DNA of 64,000 nucleotides from an uncultured Bacteroidales bacterium (GCA_900315245.1 OMYJ01000007.1:1-64000), one strand, 5' to 3'. Counted from the stretch's first letter, positions 26,072-35,490 are shown. Numbers and translations: made by a program. Notes: generated by a model from the sequence alone, not told the origin.

Positions 26072-27058
26072 TTATCTTCTGGGGTTTCTCTTCATGGTAA
26101 GTTCTTTCTGAGCCCACGGCGAGTAGTGTTTGGAGGGCATGTTGATGGTGATGACCTCGCTCTCCTCGTCGTGCATGCTGCCGAAGTGCAGGTGCAGGGC
26201 TACGCCGATGGCGGCGATTTCCTCCGCGTTGGCTGCCTCAACCTCCTTGTCGTCAGCAGATTTCACGGCAGCTACGTTTGCTTTTGCCGCTTCTTCTTGT
26301 GCTTTGGACTTCTGGGTGGCGCGACGGCTCACGTAGTTGAAAATCTTCAGCATGATGTAGATCATGATCAACGCCGTGAACACCACGGCCATGGAGATGA
26401 GTGCCATGCCGATGCCGTAGGGGTCGTCGCGTTTGAGTTTGTCCTGCTTGGAGATTTTCACGCCCGTCTCATTGGAAGATGCCGGAGTGAACTCGCTCAA
26501 GAAGTCAAGTTCGCCAGACTGCCGTTTGCCCTGTTTGAAGGCTTTCGGGTCGCGAACTCCGTCTAACACGTAGCCGTAGGTGCGGGTGGTGTCACGCAAT
26601 TCCACAGGATACTCCACGATGTCGAGCAACTCCTTGCCGTTGGAGCTGATGAGCGCGATGTAGTGCGTCTTCGACTCCGCAGGGGTGAAGTTGGCGTGGT
26701 AAGGCCCGTACAGCGGTGAATTGTCCAGAAAGAAAATCAGGAAGCTGCGTTGGGGCATGTACATTTTCTGGTCCGTGGGGATACGGTACCAGCGGGCTGG
26801 GATTTCGCCGCCTTTCTTGCCGGCTCTGGCCAGACCCGTCGTGTCGTCGGTGAGATAACAGCCGGTGATGTTGACCGTGTTGTAGGCGGTGTTGAAAATC
26901 TCCACCCACGGCACGTGACGGCCATACTCGTCGGCATAGTTATCCTCGTTCTTGATCATCATCTCGTTGAGGCGCAGGTCATGCACCGACTGGCCGAAGG
27001 AGGCCGTGACGGCGAACAGCGCGACAACGGTGAAGATATATTTGTAAATCGATTTCAT
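26072..27058 (-). CDS. OadG-family gamma subunit with an N-terminal lamin-tail-like domain
   Basis: 328 residues, much longer than the roughly 85 of a classical OadG. A signal peptide (ending SFGQ near 22) precedes a periplasmic domain of about 150 residues that looks like a lamin-tail domain: RLNEMMIKNEDNYADEYG, VPWVEIFNTAYNTVNITGCYLTD and a RSFLIFFLDN strand, all in parts. One membrane helix (MALISMAVVFTALIMIYIML, 216-235 approx.) and a cytoplasmic tail with an Ala/Lys/Glu helix follow, then the usual ending SPWAQKELTMKRNPRR. It anchors and assembles the decarboxylase. The fusion is the odd point. Confidence 0.85.
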   Translation of the reverse strand: MKSIYKYIFTVVALFAVTASFGQSVHDLRLNEMMIKNEDNYADEYGRHVPWVEIFNTAYNTVNITGCYLTDDTTGLARAGKKGGEIPARWYRIPTDQKMYMPQRSFLIFFLDNSPLYGPYHANFTPAESKTHYIALISSNGKELLDIVEYPVELRDTTRTYGYVLDGVRDPKAFKQGKRQSGELDFLSEFTPASSNETGVKISKQDKLKRDDPYGIGMALISMAVVFTALIMIYIMLKIFNYVSRRATQKSKAQEEAAKANVAAVKSADDKEVEAANAEEIAAIGVALHLHFGSMHDEESEVITINMPSKHYSPWAQKELTMKRNPRR

Positions 27059-27087
27059 AAATCTCTGAATTTATTGGTTTTTTTATT

Positions 27088-27182
27088 GTAGGGACGCGAT
27101 TTATCGCGTCCGATTTTCTGATTATCGCGTCCGATTTTTAATATCGTGTCCGATTCACGGACGCGATGAATCGCGTCCCTAC
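27088..27182. repeat. REP-like element, GTAGGGACGCGAT type with internal copies
   Basis: GTAGGGACGCGATTTATCGC at the left, ATCGCGTCCCTAC at the right (inverted), and three TATCG(C/T)GTCCGAT words between. It sits between mmdA and the OadG-like gene, inside the operon. Confidence 0.75.
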
Positions 27183-27190
27183 GGGATTGA

Positions 27191-28750
27191 TTACAACGGC
27201 AGGTTATCGTGTTTCTTGGCCGGGTTCTCCAGACGTTTGTTACGCAGCGATTCGAGGGCGCGGATCACGCGGAAACGGGTGTTGCGCGGCTCGATAACAT
27301 CGTCAATGTAACCGTATTGCGCGGCCACGTAAGGGTTGGAGAATTTCTGGCGGTATTCTTCCACTTTCTCGTCGAGGAATTTCTTGCGCTCGCCATCGTC
27401 CTCGATTTTCTTCATTTGGGAACCATAGAGAATTTCAGCTGCGCCGCTGCCGCCCATCACGGCGATTTCAGCGGTCGGCCATGCGTAGTTCACATCGCCG
27501 CGCAGGTGCTTGGAGCTCATGACGCAGTAGGCACCGCCGTAGTTCTTGCGCAGAATGACGGTGACCTTCGGCACGGTGCACTCGCCGTAAGCGTAAAGCA
27601 GTTTCGCGCCGTGCAGGATGATGCCGCCGTACTCTTGGCCGGTGCCGGGCAGGAAGCCGGGAACGTCAACCAACGTCACCAACGGGATGTTGAAGGCGTC
27701 GCAGAAACGGACGAAACGCGCACCCTTGCGGGAAGCGTTGATGTCCAATACGCCAGCCATGCACTTGGGCTGGTTGGCGACAATACCCACACACATGCCG
27801 TTGAGACGGGCGAAACCGACCACGATGTTTTGTGCGTAAGTGGCGTGTACCTCAAGGAACTTGCCGTCATCGACAATGCCGTTGATCACGTCCTTCACGT
27901 CGTAAGGCTGGTTCGGGTTGTCGGGGATGATGGAGTTGAGGCTGTCCTCCAGACGGTTTATTGGGTCTTCCGTCGGCTCGTATGGCGGTTCCTCCATATT
28001 GTTGGAGGGTAAATAGCTGATGAGCTCGCGCAGCAAGGCGATACCCGTCTCCTCATCGGGGACAGAGAACTGTGCTACACCGGACTTGGTGGAGTGGATG
28101 GTTGCGCCGCCGAGTTGCTCGGTGGTCACGTCCTCGCCAGTGACAGTCTTCACGACCTTCGGACCCGTCACGAACATGTAGCTGGAGTTCTGGGCCATCA
28201 TGATGAAGTCGGTCAATGCGGGGGAATAGACTGCGCCGCCGGCACAAGGACCGAAGATGGCGGAGATTTGCGGCACCACGCCGGAAGCCAGAATGTTGCG
28301 TTGGAAAATCTCGGCATAGCCGGCCAGACTGTTGACACCCTCCTGGATACGGGCGCCGCCGGAGTCGTTGAAGCCGATGACGGGAGCACCGACCTTCATG
28401 GCCTGGTCCATCACTTTGCAGATTTTCGCGGCGAAGGTCTCGGAAAGAGAACCGCCGAAAACGGTGAAATCCTGAGAATAGACATACACCAGACGGCCAT
28501 TCACCGTGCCGTAGCCGGTGACGACACCATCGGAGAGGAACTTTTCCTTCTCAATGCCGAAATTCACGCAGCGGTGGGTCACGAACATGTCGAACTCCTC
28601 AAAGCTGCCTTCGTCGAGGAACATCAGGATGCGCTCCCGCGCGGAATATTTGCCTTTGGCGTGCTGTTTGTCAATCTTGTCTTGACCGCCGCCCAAACGA
28701 GCCTTCTCCCTCAAGGACAAAAGCTCGTTGATTTTATCTTGCATTGCCAT
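27191..28750 (-). CDS. mmdA: Methylmalonyl-CoA decarboxylase alpha (carboxyltransferase) subunit
   Basis: 519 residues, acyl-CoA carboxylase beta-subunit family. It transfers the carboxyl group of (S)-methylmalonyl-CoA to biotin. Signatures: the two oxyanion-hole loops, [18 protein letters not shown] and then [25 protein letters not shown], with [14 protein letters not shown] between. The C-terminal [20 protein letters not shown] and ALESLRNKR are usual. Without a biotin carboxylase gene nearby, but with OadB, decarboxylase function is more likely than propionyl-CoA carboxylase. Confidence 0.94.
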   Translation of the reverse strand: MAMQDKINELLSLREKARLGGGQDKIDKQHAKGKYSARERILMFLDEGSFEEFDMFVTHRCVNFGIEKEKFLSDGVVTGYGTVNGRLVYVYSQDFTVFGGSLSETFAAKICKVMDQAMKVGAPVIGFNDSGGARIQEGVNSLAGYAEIFQRNILASGVVPQISAIFGPCAGGAVYSPALTDFIMMAQNSSYMFVTGPKVVKTVTGEDVTTEQLGGATIHSTKSGVAQFSVPDEETGIALLRELISYLPSNNMEEPPYEPTEDPINRLEDSLNSIIPDNPNQPYDVKDVINGIVDDGKFLEVHATYAQNIVVGFARLNGMCVGIVANQPKCMAGVLDINASRKGARFVRFCDAFNIPLVTLVDVPGFLPGTGQEYGGIILHGAKLLYAYGECTVPKVTVILRKNYGGAYCVMSSKHLRGDVNYAWPTAEIAVMGGSGAAEILYGSQMKKIEDDGERKKFLDEKVEEYRQKFSNPYVAAQYGYIDDVIEPRNTRFRVIRALESLRNKRLENPAKKHDNLPL

Positions 28751-28815
28751 ATTTGATTGGTATTTAGTTTGTTATAAATAATTTTTGAAATAAAATACAC
28801 AATATATTACCCTCG

Positions 28816-28823
28816 CAAAAATA
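28816..28823 (-). promoter_or_regulatory. -7 box of the mmdA operon
   Basis: TATTTTTG on the minus strand, 66 bases upstream of ATG 28750. Confidence 0.65.
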
Positions 28824-28950
28824 CTAAATTTTTCAATGCGACATTGAATTTTTTTGCGGGATTTTCGGTTTGCGATTCAGGATTTACAATCGGCTTAGTT
28901 ATAGTTATAGTTATGGTTATAGTCAGCCTCCTAAAAAGGCAGACAGTTAC

Positions 28951-29026
28951 CAGCCATAGCTATCTAAAACAGCCAATAGCCAATAGTTAATAGCCAAAAG
29001 CTAACAGCCAAAAGCTAACAGCTAAC
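28951..29026. repeat. Word array, AGCCAATAGCCAATAG type, entering the trmH-like gene
   Basis: CAGCCATAGC, AGCCAATAGCCAATAG, AGCCAAAAGCTAACAGCC and AAAAGCTAACAGCTAACA. The stop TAG of the 29022-29771 gene (minus) lies in the last word. Confidence 0.8.
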
Positions 29027-29771
29027 ACCCCGTCATCCGGAACATCACCACGGCGGCGGCGACGGCGGCGTTGAGGGACTCGGCGGTGTCGCGGCCTTGG
29101 GCGGCGGTGGGAATGGTGATGCGGCGGGTGACAGTGCTTGCCACTTCTGCGCTTATACCGTTCGATTCGTTGCCGATGACCAAAATGTCATTGCGGTTGA
29201 ATTCGAACCGACGGATATCTTCACCACCGAGGAAGGTGCCGAGGATACGGCGGTAGGTGCTTTCCTGTTTCAGAAACTCAGGAAGTGAACGATAGTGTAC
29301 GTGTATGTGCGTAAAGGAGCCCATAGTTGCCTGAATGACTTTGGGATTGTAGAATTCCACGCAGTCGGGGGAACATACAATATGCTGGATATCAAACCAA
29401 TCGGCTGTGCGGATGATGGTGCCGAGATTGCCTGGGTCCGAAATGTGGTCGAGGGCGAGAACGGGCTGTTCAGCGGGGATGTCGGGAAGGGATTGCCGCT
29501 GAAGTGCAATTGCAAGCAGCTCCGGCGGAGTTTGCATAGTGCTGATGCGCGACATCTCCTCGGCGGTGACAAGGGTGGGGGAGAGGGAACTCAACCACAC
29601 AGCATTGTCCGTCAAGGCGTTTTCAGTGGCGAAAATCTCCTCCACTTCAAAATCGGAAGCGCAAAGCATTTCCACGCTCTTATAGCCCTCCACCAGAAAC
29701 AACCCACTTTCATCACGGAATTTCTTGGCGTGTAATTTACGGATTTGGGATATACGGTTTTTACTGATCAT
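29022..29771 (-). CDS. TrmH/SpoU family RNA 2'-O-methyltransferase
   Basis: 249 residues. SPOUT methyltransferase with all three motifs: DPGNLGTIIRTADWF (motif 1), ILVIGNESNGIS (motif 2) and AESLNAAVAAAVVMF (motif 3). An N-terminal substrate-binding domain (LFLVEGYKSVEML) precedes it. Likely target is rRNA or tRNA ribose. Start ATG 29771 is directly preceded by a TAACC word array on its own strand, and its last two codons plus stop come from a GTTAGC word. Confidence 0.93.
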   Translation of the reverse strand: MISKNRISQIRKLHAKKFRDESGLFLVEGYKSVEMLCASDFEVEEIFATENALTDNAVWLSSLSPTLVTAEEMSRISTMQTPPELLAIALQRQSLPDIPAEQPVLALDHISDPGNLGTIIRTADWFDIQHIVCSPDCVEFYNPKVIQATMGSFTHIHVHYRSLPEFLKQESTYRRILGTFLGGEDIRRFEFNRNDILVIGNESNGISAEVASTVTRRITIPTAAQGRDTAESLNAAVAAAVVMFRMTGC

Positions 29772-29773
29772 GT

Positions 29774-29842
29774 AATGGTTATAGGTTATAGGTTATGGGT
29801 TATAGAGGCAGGTGGTAGAGACACAAAATATTGCGTCTTTAC
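29774..29842. repeat. Word array GGTTATA type plus REP-like GTAGAGAC hairpin
   Basis: GTAATGGTTATAGGTTATAGG and TTATGGGTTATAG words (29771-29806), then GTAGAGACACAAAATATTGC and GTCTTTAC (29815-29842), which form a hairpin. Confidence 0.7.
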
Positions 29843-29852
29843 ATCGTGCGTT

Positions 29853-30293
29853 TTACGCCATCCTTTCAAACTCCCGAATCCTCTGCTTGTACTCCTCGCA
29901 AATGGGGATGGACTGATGGGTGGTTCGGTCGAAGCCGGCGAGGACGCTGAGGCAGGTGGTTTTCACGGTGTTGGTGTTGAGGTCGCGAAGCTGTTGCCGC
30001 ATTTTCAGGCTCTTGTGGCCGATTTCAAAGATTTTGGATTCGCAGATCAGTTTGTCGTGGAACTCCACGGGTGCGGCAAAGTCCAGCTCTATATGCACCA
30101 AAACCAGATCGATGGTTTTCCAATCGACCTGGTTCTGTAACACTTTTTCCAAATAAAAACTCCGTCCAAGGTCAAAATAATGGCATTGGATGCCGTTATT
30201 GACGTGGACGAAGGGGTCTAAATCACTCATCCGCACCTGCACGGGCACGGAGACACGGAAATGCGTATCTTCTAGGAGCGGTTTAGAGGGCAT
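29853..30293 (-). CDS. Acyl-CoA thioesterase, 4HBT hotdog family
   Basis: 146 residues. The hotdog signature [21 protein letters not shown] (in parts: D-x-D-x-x-x-H-V-N-N) places it with YbgC/FadM-like thioesterases. It probably hydrolyses acyl-CoA in the cytosol; chain preference cannot be read. It overlaps rpsT by 11 bases, so it is translated from the rpsT message. Confidence 0.9.
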   Translation of the reverse strand: MPSKPLLEDTHFRVSVPVQVRMSDLDPFVHVNNGIQCHYFDLGRSFYLEKVLQNQVDWKTIDLVLVHIELDFAAPVEFHDKLICESKIFEIGHKSLKMRQQLRDLNTNTVKTTCLSVLAGFDRTTHQSIPICEEYKQRIREFERMA

Positions 30294-30534
30294 TGATATG
30301 CTTCATCAAACCTGACTTCAGGTTGGCGGCTTTGTTCTTGTGAATCATGCCTCTTTTGGCGAGTCTGTCAATCATGGAGGTCATGGATGACAGTTTTTGG
30401 GTGGCCTCGCCTTTGTCGCTGATGGCGCGGATGTCTCTCAACGCGTTACGCATCGTTTTGGAGTAGTAACGGTTTGCTAATCTTTTCGTTTCGTTCGCTC
30501 TAATTCTCTTTAAAGATGACTTGTGATTTGCCAT
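30283..30534 (-). CDS. rpsT: 30S ribosomal protein S20
   Basis: 83 residues, basic and helical, beginning [18 protein letters not shown]. Binds 16S rRNA at the base of the body of the small subunit. The [16 protein letters not shown] end is the usual one. Own promoter at 30581-30588. Confidence 0.97.
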   Translation of the reverse strand: MANHKSSLKRIRANETKRLANRYYSKTMRNALRDIRAISDKGEATQKLSSMTSMIDRLAKRGMIHKNKAANLKSGLMKHINAL

Positions 30535-30580
30535 TATTTCTTACTTTTTTTATGTTTTTTCGTTTTAAATTTTCGGGCTG

Positions 30581-30588
30581 CAAAAATA
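30581..30588 (-). promoter_or_regulatory. -7 box of rpsT
   Basis: TATTTTTG on the minus strand, 47 bases upstream of ATG 30534. Confidence 0.65.
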
Positions 30589-30649
30589 GACTTTTTTTGC
30601 ATATAATCAATCTTTTGTGAAAATATTTTTTCAACAGTCATGGGTAGGG

Positions 30650-32371
30650 TTATGAACAGGCCTTCTGAAGATTCCATTCTTGTTTGAAAGGAATGCCGAG
30701 TGCGTTGAGGCCGCTGGCGCGCAGCAAATGTTTGGACGCGTCATCAAGCCAAATCACGCGGACGCTGTTCCCTGAAGTGCTGAGTACCAGTCCGCCTTCC
30801 GCCTGCCAGCTGACGTGGGAAGCCTCCTCTTCGTTTATGCAGTAGATTTGTGGGTGCTGGTCATCGTGCCTCAGCTCGATTTTCGATTTGAGTTCCGGAT
30901 AGAAGAACTCCTGAATCTTGTCCTGAATGAAATAGTAGTGATTGTTCAGGGTGCCGTTTTTCTCCTGGTACGGTGCGTGACCGCAGCCTTCGAGCGGGTA
31001 CAGCTTGTTGCGCACATGTATGGTATCAAGGTGACGGTGAATGGCCTGCGACCCGTACATCTCGTCGAACATTCTTTCGCCGAGTTTGCTCCTTACGCCA
31101 GAGAAAGGAAAACCGTGGTCGAAGGGGACAACCTTGTCGCTGGTGCCGTGGAAGGAGACCACCGGGATGCGGCTGCCGTCCAGCTCATGCAGGTCGTAAA
31201 CTGCGCCCCACATGTTCGCTATCGCCCTGATTTTCACTTTGTCACGGTGCTCGTTCCCGGAAGTGTGCAACGAACCGCATTTTTTCTGTAGCTTGTTTTT
31301 GGTCACGAACGGCGGACAGTTTTCGTTGTTCATGAACGCGGCTCCCAAGGCAGTGATGGAGCCGGCGCTGGTTCCTGCAAGGAAAATGTAGTCGGGGTCG
31401 ATCCGGTATTCCTCAGCGTTAGCCACCAAGTATCGTAGTGCAGCGTGGGCATCCTGAATCGCCTGGTATCCGCATTGTTGGATGGAGCTTTTTGAGATGG
31501 TGAAGCCCAGACGATAATTAACAGAGGCTACAACATACCCGCATTTCGCGAAATTTTCGCACCATACCCGCATGTTACGGTTGCCTTTGTCACCGAAAAA
31601 GAAAGCCCCGCCGTGCAGCAGCACGAGCAGCGGATGCTTCTGCAGGCTGTCGTCGGGTGTATATAGGTCTAAAAACAAATCCAATTTTTTGGGAGCTGCT
31701 GTCTTGGGTAGCAGCTTGAGTATCATCCTGGTGTAGTTGGTGTCATCTTCCATAGGATAGCTGGTCCAGAAACCTTTAGCTGTTCCATATTTGACGTCAG
31801 AGGTCTTCGTGAAATCGTACTTCGGTTCGCGGTAACGGGTGGACTTGATTTCACGGCAGGCGGGCGCTGCGTAGTGCTTGAAGGAGATCTGGAACGTTTT
31901 CGCCTGTTTGCCTTGAGTCGTGATGGTGCCGAGGATTGCGGACGAGTCGGCGGCAATGGAGAAGGTTACCGGATCGTTTAAAGAACCGGCAACGAGCTTG
32001 TGGCCATTTGTCTCTCGCAGGAGCTTGAAACGTATGGGGGGAACACTGCTTTCCAGCGTGTCAATACGGTAATATTTTCCAGTAACCTTGCTTTTGTCCG
32101 CGGTTTCAATGCAAAGAGCATACGGCTGATCATTTATTTCACCTAAGAAGAACCCGCTGATGTCGGAAAACGAGAAATCGGCAAGTTCCAGATCTTCTAC
32201 GAATTCTATCTTTTTCGGCTTGCCCAGCTCTTCTTGCCTTGGCTGAACCCCGTTTTTGGCTTTGTTCTTGCAGGAATCAGGAACAACAAGCAGGCATACC
32301 GCCAAGAGGAACAGCCATAGAACTGTCATGCGGCTTCTCAAATGGGATAATATGTCCGACTTTTTTACCAT
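30650..32371 (-). CDS. Exported alpha/beta-hydrolase esterase
   Basis: 573 residues from ATG 32371 (MVKKSDIL); a GTG lies two codons upstream. A membrane-targeting segment (VLWLFLLAVCLLVVPDSC) may be a poor lipobox. Residues 30-200 are a beta-rich domain of unknown role. The hydrolase part has LLVLLHGGAFFFGDKGN (oxyanion), the nucleophile elbow AGTSAGS, an acidic residue in HGTSDKVVP and the catalytic His in GCGHAPY, as in feruloyl/acetyl-xylan-type esterases (BD-FAE-like). About 70 residues at the end resemble a single PKD-like domain without a sorting tail. Substrate unknown. Confidence 0.85.
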   Translation of the reverse strand: MVKKSDILSHLRSRMTVLWLFLLAVCLLVVPDSCKNKAKNGVQPRQEELGKPKKIEFVEDLELADFSFSDISGFFLGEINDQPYALCIETADKSKVTGKYYRIDTLESSVPPIRFKLLRETNGHKLVAGSLNDPVTFSIAADSSAILGTITTQGKQAKTFQISFKHYAAPACREIKSTRYREPKYDFTKTSDVKYGTAKGFWTSYPMEDDTNYTRMILKLLPKTAAPKKLDLFLDLYTPDDSLQKHPLLVLLHGGAFFFGDKGNRNMRVWCENFAKCGYVVASVNYRLGFTISKSSIQQCGYQAIQDAHAALRYLVANAEEYRIDPDYIFLAGTSAGSITALGAAFMNNENCPPFVTKNKLQKKCGSLHTSGNEHRDKVKIRAIANMWGAVYDLHELDGSRIPVVSFHGTSDKVVPFDHGFPFSGVRSKLGERMFDEMYGSQAIHRHLDTIHVRNKLYPLEGCGHAPYQEKNGTLNNHYYFIQDKIQEFFYPELKSKIELRHDDQHPQIYCINEEEASHVSWQAEGGLVLSTSGNSVRVIWLDDASKHLLRASGLNALGIPFKQEWNLQKACS

Positions 32372-32388
32372 ATTCACGAATCATGATG

Positions 32389-32396
32389 CAAATATA
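32389..32396 (-). promoter_or_regulatory. -7 box of the esterase gene
   Basis: TATATTTG on the minus strand, 18 bases upstream of ATG 32371. Confidence 0.55.
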
Positions 32397-32464
32397 CTGT
32401 TTTTTTCGGCAGCATGTAAATTGCAATCAACCCTTCGAAACTAAACGTCCGATTGCTAAAAAAA

Positions 32465-32496
32465 TTATGAATTATGCATTATGCATTATGAATTAA
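32465..32496. repeat. Word array, ATTATGCATT type
   Basis: TTATGAATTATGCATTATGC then ATTATGAATTA, directly downstream of tRNA-Met. Confidence 0.65.
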
Positions 32497-32500
32497 AAAG

Positions 32501-32574
32501 TGGTCCCACAAGGGCTCGAACCTTGGACCCTCTGATTATGAGTCAGATGCTCTAACCAACTGAGCTATGGGACC
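32501..32574 (-). tRNA. tRNA with CAT anticodon (Met, or Ile2 if lysidine-modified)
   Basis: 74 bases on the minus strand. Acceptor GGTCCCA pairs with TGGGACC; D arm GCTC-AGTTGGTTA-GAGC; anticodon arm CTGACTCATAATCAG with anticodon CAT; T arm CAAGG-TTCGAGC-CCTTG. Discriminator A; CCA is not encoded. The sequence looks like an elongator tRNA-Met of Bacteroidales, but tRNA-Ile(CAT) cannot be excluded. Confidence 0.9.
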
Positions 32575-32579
32575 CGACA

Positions 32580-32607
32580 GTAGAGACGTGCCATGGCGCG
32601 TCTTTAC
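32580..32607. repeat. REP-like palindrome, GTAGAGACGTGCCATGG type
   Basis: GTAGAGACGTGCC-ATGGCGCGTCTTTAC forms a near-perfect hairpin just upstream of tRNA-Met. It is related to 29815-29842. Confidence 0.75.
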
Positions 32608-32691
32608 ACTGCCAAAATTCAGGCGGCAAAAATACACTTTTTTTTAACATGTTATGTTTTTTGTTTATTGTCTTCATTTACTGGTTCTTGG

Positions 32692-32763
32692 CTAATAGAT
32701 AATGCTTGATAGCCAACGCCTATCCTGCTTCAATAACCAATAACCTATAACCAATAACCATTA
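32692..32763. repeat. Word array before ygiQ
   Basis: GCTAATAG, GATAGCCAACGCC and the 37-base block 32727-32763 of TAACCAATAACC words. The block is identical to 14765-14801. Confidence 0.8.
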
Positions 32764-32769
32764 AAAATG

Positions 32770-32777
32770 TATTTTTG
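32770..32777 (+). promoter_or_regulatory. -7 box of ygiQ, overlapping a false start codon
   Basis: TATTTTTG. The ATG at 32767 overlaps this box and is therefore upstream of the transcript; ATG 32800 is the likely start. Confidence 0.7.
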
Positions 32778-32799
32778 CCGTTCGGAAAGACAAAGGACA

Positions 32800-34596
32800 A
32801 TGGCTGGTGAGTCGCATTTTCTACCGATTACCAAGAAGGAACTCGACTATTTGGGTTGGGATTACGTGGATGTCATCATCGTGAACGGTGATGCTTACGT
32901 GGACCATCCGTCTTTTGGTGCGGCGGTCATCGGGCGTGTGCTCGAGCGCGAAGGGTTGCGCGTGGCCATTTTGCCGCAGCCAAACTGGCAGGACGACCTC
33001 CGCGATTTCAAGAAGTTAGGGACTCCGCGTCTTTTCTTCGGGGTCACTTCCGGCAATATGGACTCCATGGTCAACCATTACACCGCCAACAAACGGCTGC
33101 GTAGCGATGACGCCTACACCGCTGGTGGCAAGGCCGGTTTCCGCCCCGACTATGCCACCTCCGTCTATTCCCGCATCCTGCGGCAGCTCTTCCCCGACAC
33201 CCCCATCGTGCTTGGAGGTGTGGAAGCTTCCATGCGGCGGCTATCCCATTACGACTACTGGAGCGACACTCTCAAACCTTCCATCCTCCTTGACAGTCAG
33301 GCAGATGTGCTGGTCTATGGCATGGGCGAGCGGCCTATTGTACAGCTGGCGCATCTCATGCAACGCCCTGACTGGCGCGATCATCTTTCCGAATGTTCCC
33401 AAATTGCCTATATAGATAATAGTGTTAGCCGCTATAAGTCCGAAAATCCGATCCTGCTTCATGATTATGCTGAAGAGCTGAAAGATAAGCGTAAGTACGG
33501 AGAGAACTTTGTGACGATGGAGAAAGAATCGAACAAACGGGTGCAACGCACTTTGATCCAGCCCTATACGGATAAGTTTGTGGTGGTGCGGCCGCCGTTC
33601 CCCGTGGCTACGGAGGCCGAGATGGACAGTTTCGCCCTGTTTGACCGGATGAAAAACGCGCCGCATCCCAAATACTTGAAACGCGGCGACATACCCGCCT
33701 TCGAGATGATCAAGAACTCCATCACCATCCATCGGGGGTGTTTTGGTGGATGCAGCTTCTGCGCCATCGCCGCGCACCAGGGCAAGGCCATTGCTTCCCG
33801 CTCTGTGGAATCCGTTATGCAAGAAGTGGAGGATTTAGTGCAACGCCCTTATTTCAAGGGACATATCAGTGATTTGGGCGGTCCGTCCGCCAATATGTAC
33901 AAGATGCATGGCAAAGATTTGTCGCAGTGTGAGAAGTGTGCGCGCGCTTCCTGTCTTGTGCCGAAAAAATGTCCGAATCTGGTCGCCGACCACCACGCCG
34001 TTACGGCTCTCTATCAGAAAGTGATGAACACCAACGGGGTGAAACATATCACTATCGGCAGCGGCATCCGTTACGATATGTTGCTGACTGACAATGAAAA
34101 AGAACGTATGCAACTTGGACTCGGGGAGTATCTCCGGCAAGTGGTGCGCCACCATGTTTCGGGACGTTTGAAAGTGGCCCCCGAACACACGGATTCCGAG
34201 GTTCTCGCCCTCATGCGCAAGCCCTCCTTTGACCATTTTCTCGATTTTCTCAAAGATTTCAACGAGGAAAACCGAAAATGTGGCAAAAACCAGCAGTTGA
34301 TCCCCTATTTTATTGCCTCGCATCCCGGTTGCACAGTGGAAAAGATGAGCAAATTGTGCGACCTTACCCATCAATACCATCTTATGACTGATCAAGTGCA
34401 GGATTTCACGCCCACGCCCATGACCTACGCCACGGCGATGTATTATCTTGGTTATGATCCTTATACGGGCAAAAAAGTGCATGTGGCGAAGAGCAAACAG
34501 GAGCGTCAGGACCAGCATTTGTTCTTTTTCGCCGATTTGCCTGAAAACAAGAAAAAAATTCGAGTAATAAGAGCTAATTTACATAATAAAAGATAA
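32800..34596 (+). CDS. ygiQ: YgiQ family radical SAM protein
   Basis: 598 residues from ATG 32800 (MAGESHFLPITKKELDYLGW). The cluster motif C-x3-C-x2-C is at Cys314, Cys318 and Cys321 (GCFGGCSFCAIAAHQGK). The N-terminal B12-like domain contains DVIIVNGDAYVDHPSFG and FGVTSGNMDSMVNHYTANK. A second Cys group (CEKCARASCLVPKKCPN) may hold another metal centre. Function of the family is not established; the full UPF0313 architecture is intact. Confidence 0.94.
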   Translation: MAGESHFLPITKKELDYLGWDYVDVIIVNGDAYVDHPSFGAAVIGRVLEREGLRVAILPQPNWQDDLRDFKKLGTPRLFFGVTSGNMDSMVNHYTANKRLRSDDAYTAGGKAGFRPDYATSVYSRILRQLFPDTPIVLGGVEASMRRLSHYDYWSDTLKPSILLDSQADVLVYGMGERPIVQLAHLMQRPDWRDHLSECSQIAYIDNSVSRYKSENPILLHDYAEELKDKRKYGENFVTMEKESNKRVQRTLIQPYTDKFVVVRPPFPVATEAEMDSFALFDRMKNAPHPKYLKRGDIPAFEMIKNSITIHRGCFGGCSFCAIAAHQGKAIASRSVESVMQEVEDLVQRPYFKGHISDLGGPSANMYKMHGKDLSQCEKCARASCLVPKKCPNLVADHHAVTALYQKVMNTNGVKHITIGSGIRYDMLLTDNEKERMQLGLGEYLRQVVRHHVSGRLKVAPEHTDSEVLALMRKPSFDHFLDFLKDFNEENRKCGKNQQLIPYFIASHPGCTVEKMSKLCDLTHQYHLMTDQVQDFTPTPMTYATAMYYLGYDPYTGKKVHVAKSKQERQDQHLFFFADLPENKKKIRVIRANLHNKR

Positions 34597-34635
34597 GCCG
34601 AATCGTTATATCCGAGTGATTAATAAAATATCATT

Positions 34636-35403
34636 ATGAAAAAAAACTTTATTTTGTTGATTTGTTGCATGATAACTTTAGGAAGTATCAATGCACAGCA
34701 CCCCACACGACATTTTATTTCCTTGAGTCGTGGCTCCGCTTATTCGAACACCGTTCGTGTGCAACCCTCCTTGCCTGTCGTGTGTCTCGGTGGCATAAGC
34801 GATAATATCGGGCTGGGCTACCAGCTTCATCACAACCATTTCACTTTCGGTGTTGGGGTTGAGTATGACAATACCATTATGGCAAATATGTCCACGGAGG
34901 ATATCACAACGGTAGGTTTTTTACATTATAATACAATTGAGAAAGGGATGACGGAGCTTTTGCACAACATGAGCTTCAACTTCCCGGTGATGTTAGGCGG
35001 GGAGTTTGGCAAATTCTATTTCAAGGCAGGCGTGGCGCCTTCTTTAAGTGTTTATGGAAACGGCGCTGTCATAGGACCTGCGCTCAACGATAACTCTGAG
35101 GTTTGGGATTATGAGGACATTCATCAGTATCGTTATAATCGCGATTTCCAACTTTATGCCCGTTTTGAGTTGGGCGGTTCTTTTGGGGAGTTTACCTCTT
35201 TTGATGAACTTGTCCAGCCTAAAGCCCGATTCTATCTTGGCGCATACGTGGATTATGGGATCTATGAAGAGGGACCGAAAAAAAGTATTGGATCATACGC
35301 ACATTACGTCCCATACGCGATCAGCGACGAGGCATTTCATGATGTGACCATCCCGTTAAATGTGGGCCTGCGTTTCACCTGCTTGTTCAATGTGTCGAAG
35401 TAG
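34636..35403 (+). CDS. Outer-membrane beta-barrel-like protein, unknown function
   Basis: 255 residues. Signal peptide MKKNFILLICCMITLGSINA with cleavage before QHPTRH. The rest alternates polar and hydrophobic residues in short strands (NIGLGYQLHHNHFTFGVGVEYD, FYFKAGVAPSLSVYG, KARFYLGAYVDYGIY), as in small 8-10-strand porins of Bacteroidota, and ends with LNVGLRFTCLFNVSK. No named family recognised. Its 3' side carries a strong hairpin. Confidence 0.75.
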   Translation: MKKNFILLICCMITLGSINAQHPTRHFISLSRGSAYSNTVRVQPSLPVVCLGGISDNIGLGYQLHHNHFTFGVGVEYDNTIMANMSTEDITTVGFLHYNTIEKGMTELLHNMSFNFPVMLGGEFGKFYFKAGVAPSLSVYGNGAVIGPALNDNSEVWDYEDIHQYRYNRDFQLYARFELGGSFGEFTSFDELVQPKARFYLGAYVDYGIYEEGPKKSIGSYAHYVPYAISDEAFHDVTIPLNVGLRFTCLFNVSK

Positions 35404-35435
35404 CAACATCTCTTTTTTGAAAGATTGATCTGAGA

Positions 35436-35476
35436 TTATGGGGACGATGCGCATATTCTGCGATTCGTCCCCATAA
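35436..35476 (+). terminator. Hairpin between the outer-membrane protein gene and gltX
   Basis: Perfect 12-bp stem TTATGGGGACGA (35436-35447) / TCGTCCCCATAA (35465-35476) with a 17-base loop. There is only a weak T stretch after it. It is probably a terminator; it could also be a REP-like element. Confidence 0.5.
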
Positions 35477-35482
35477 ATTTTG

Positions 35483-35490
35483 TATTTTTG
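35483..35490 (+). promoter_or_regulatory. -7 box of gltX
   Basis: TATTTTTG followed by C. A start near 35497 leaves ATG 35505, 35514 or 35523 as possible starts and excludes the TTG at 35499. Confidence 0.65.
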
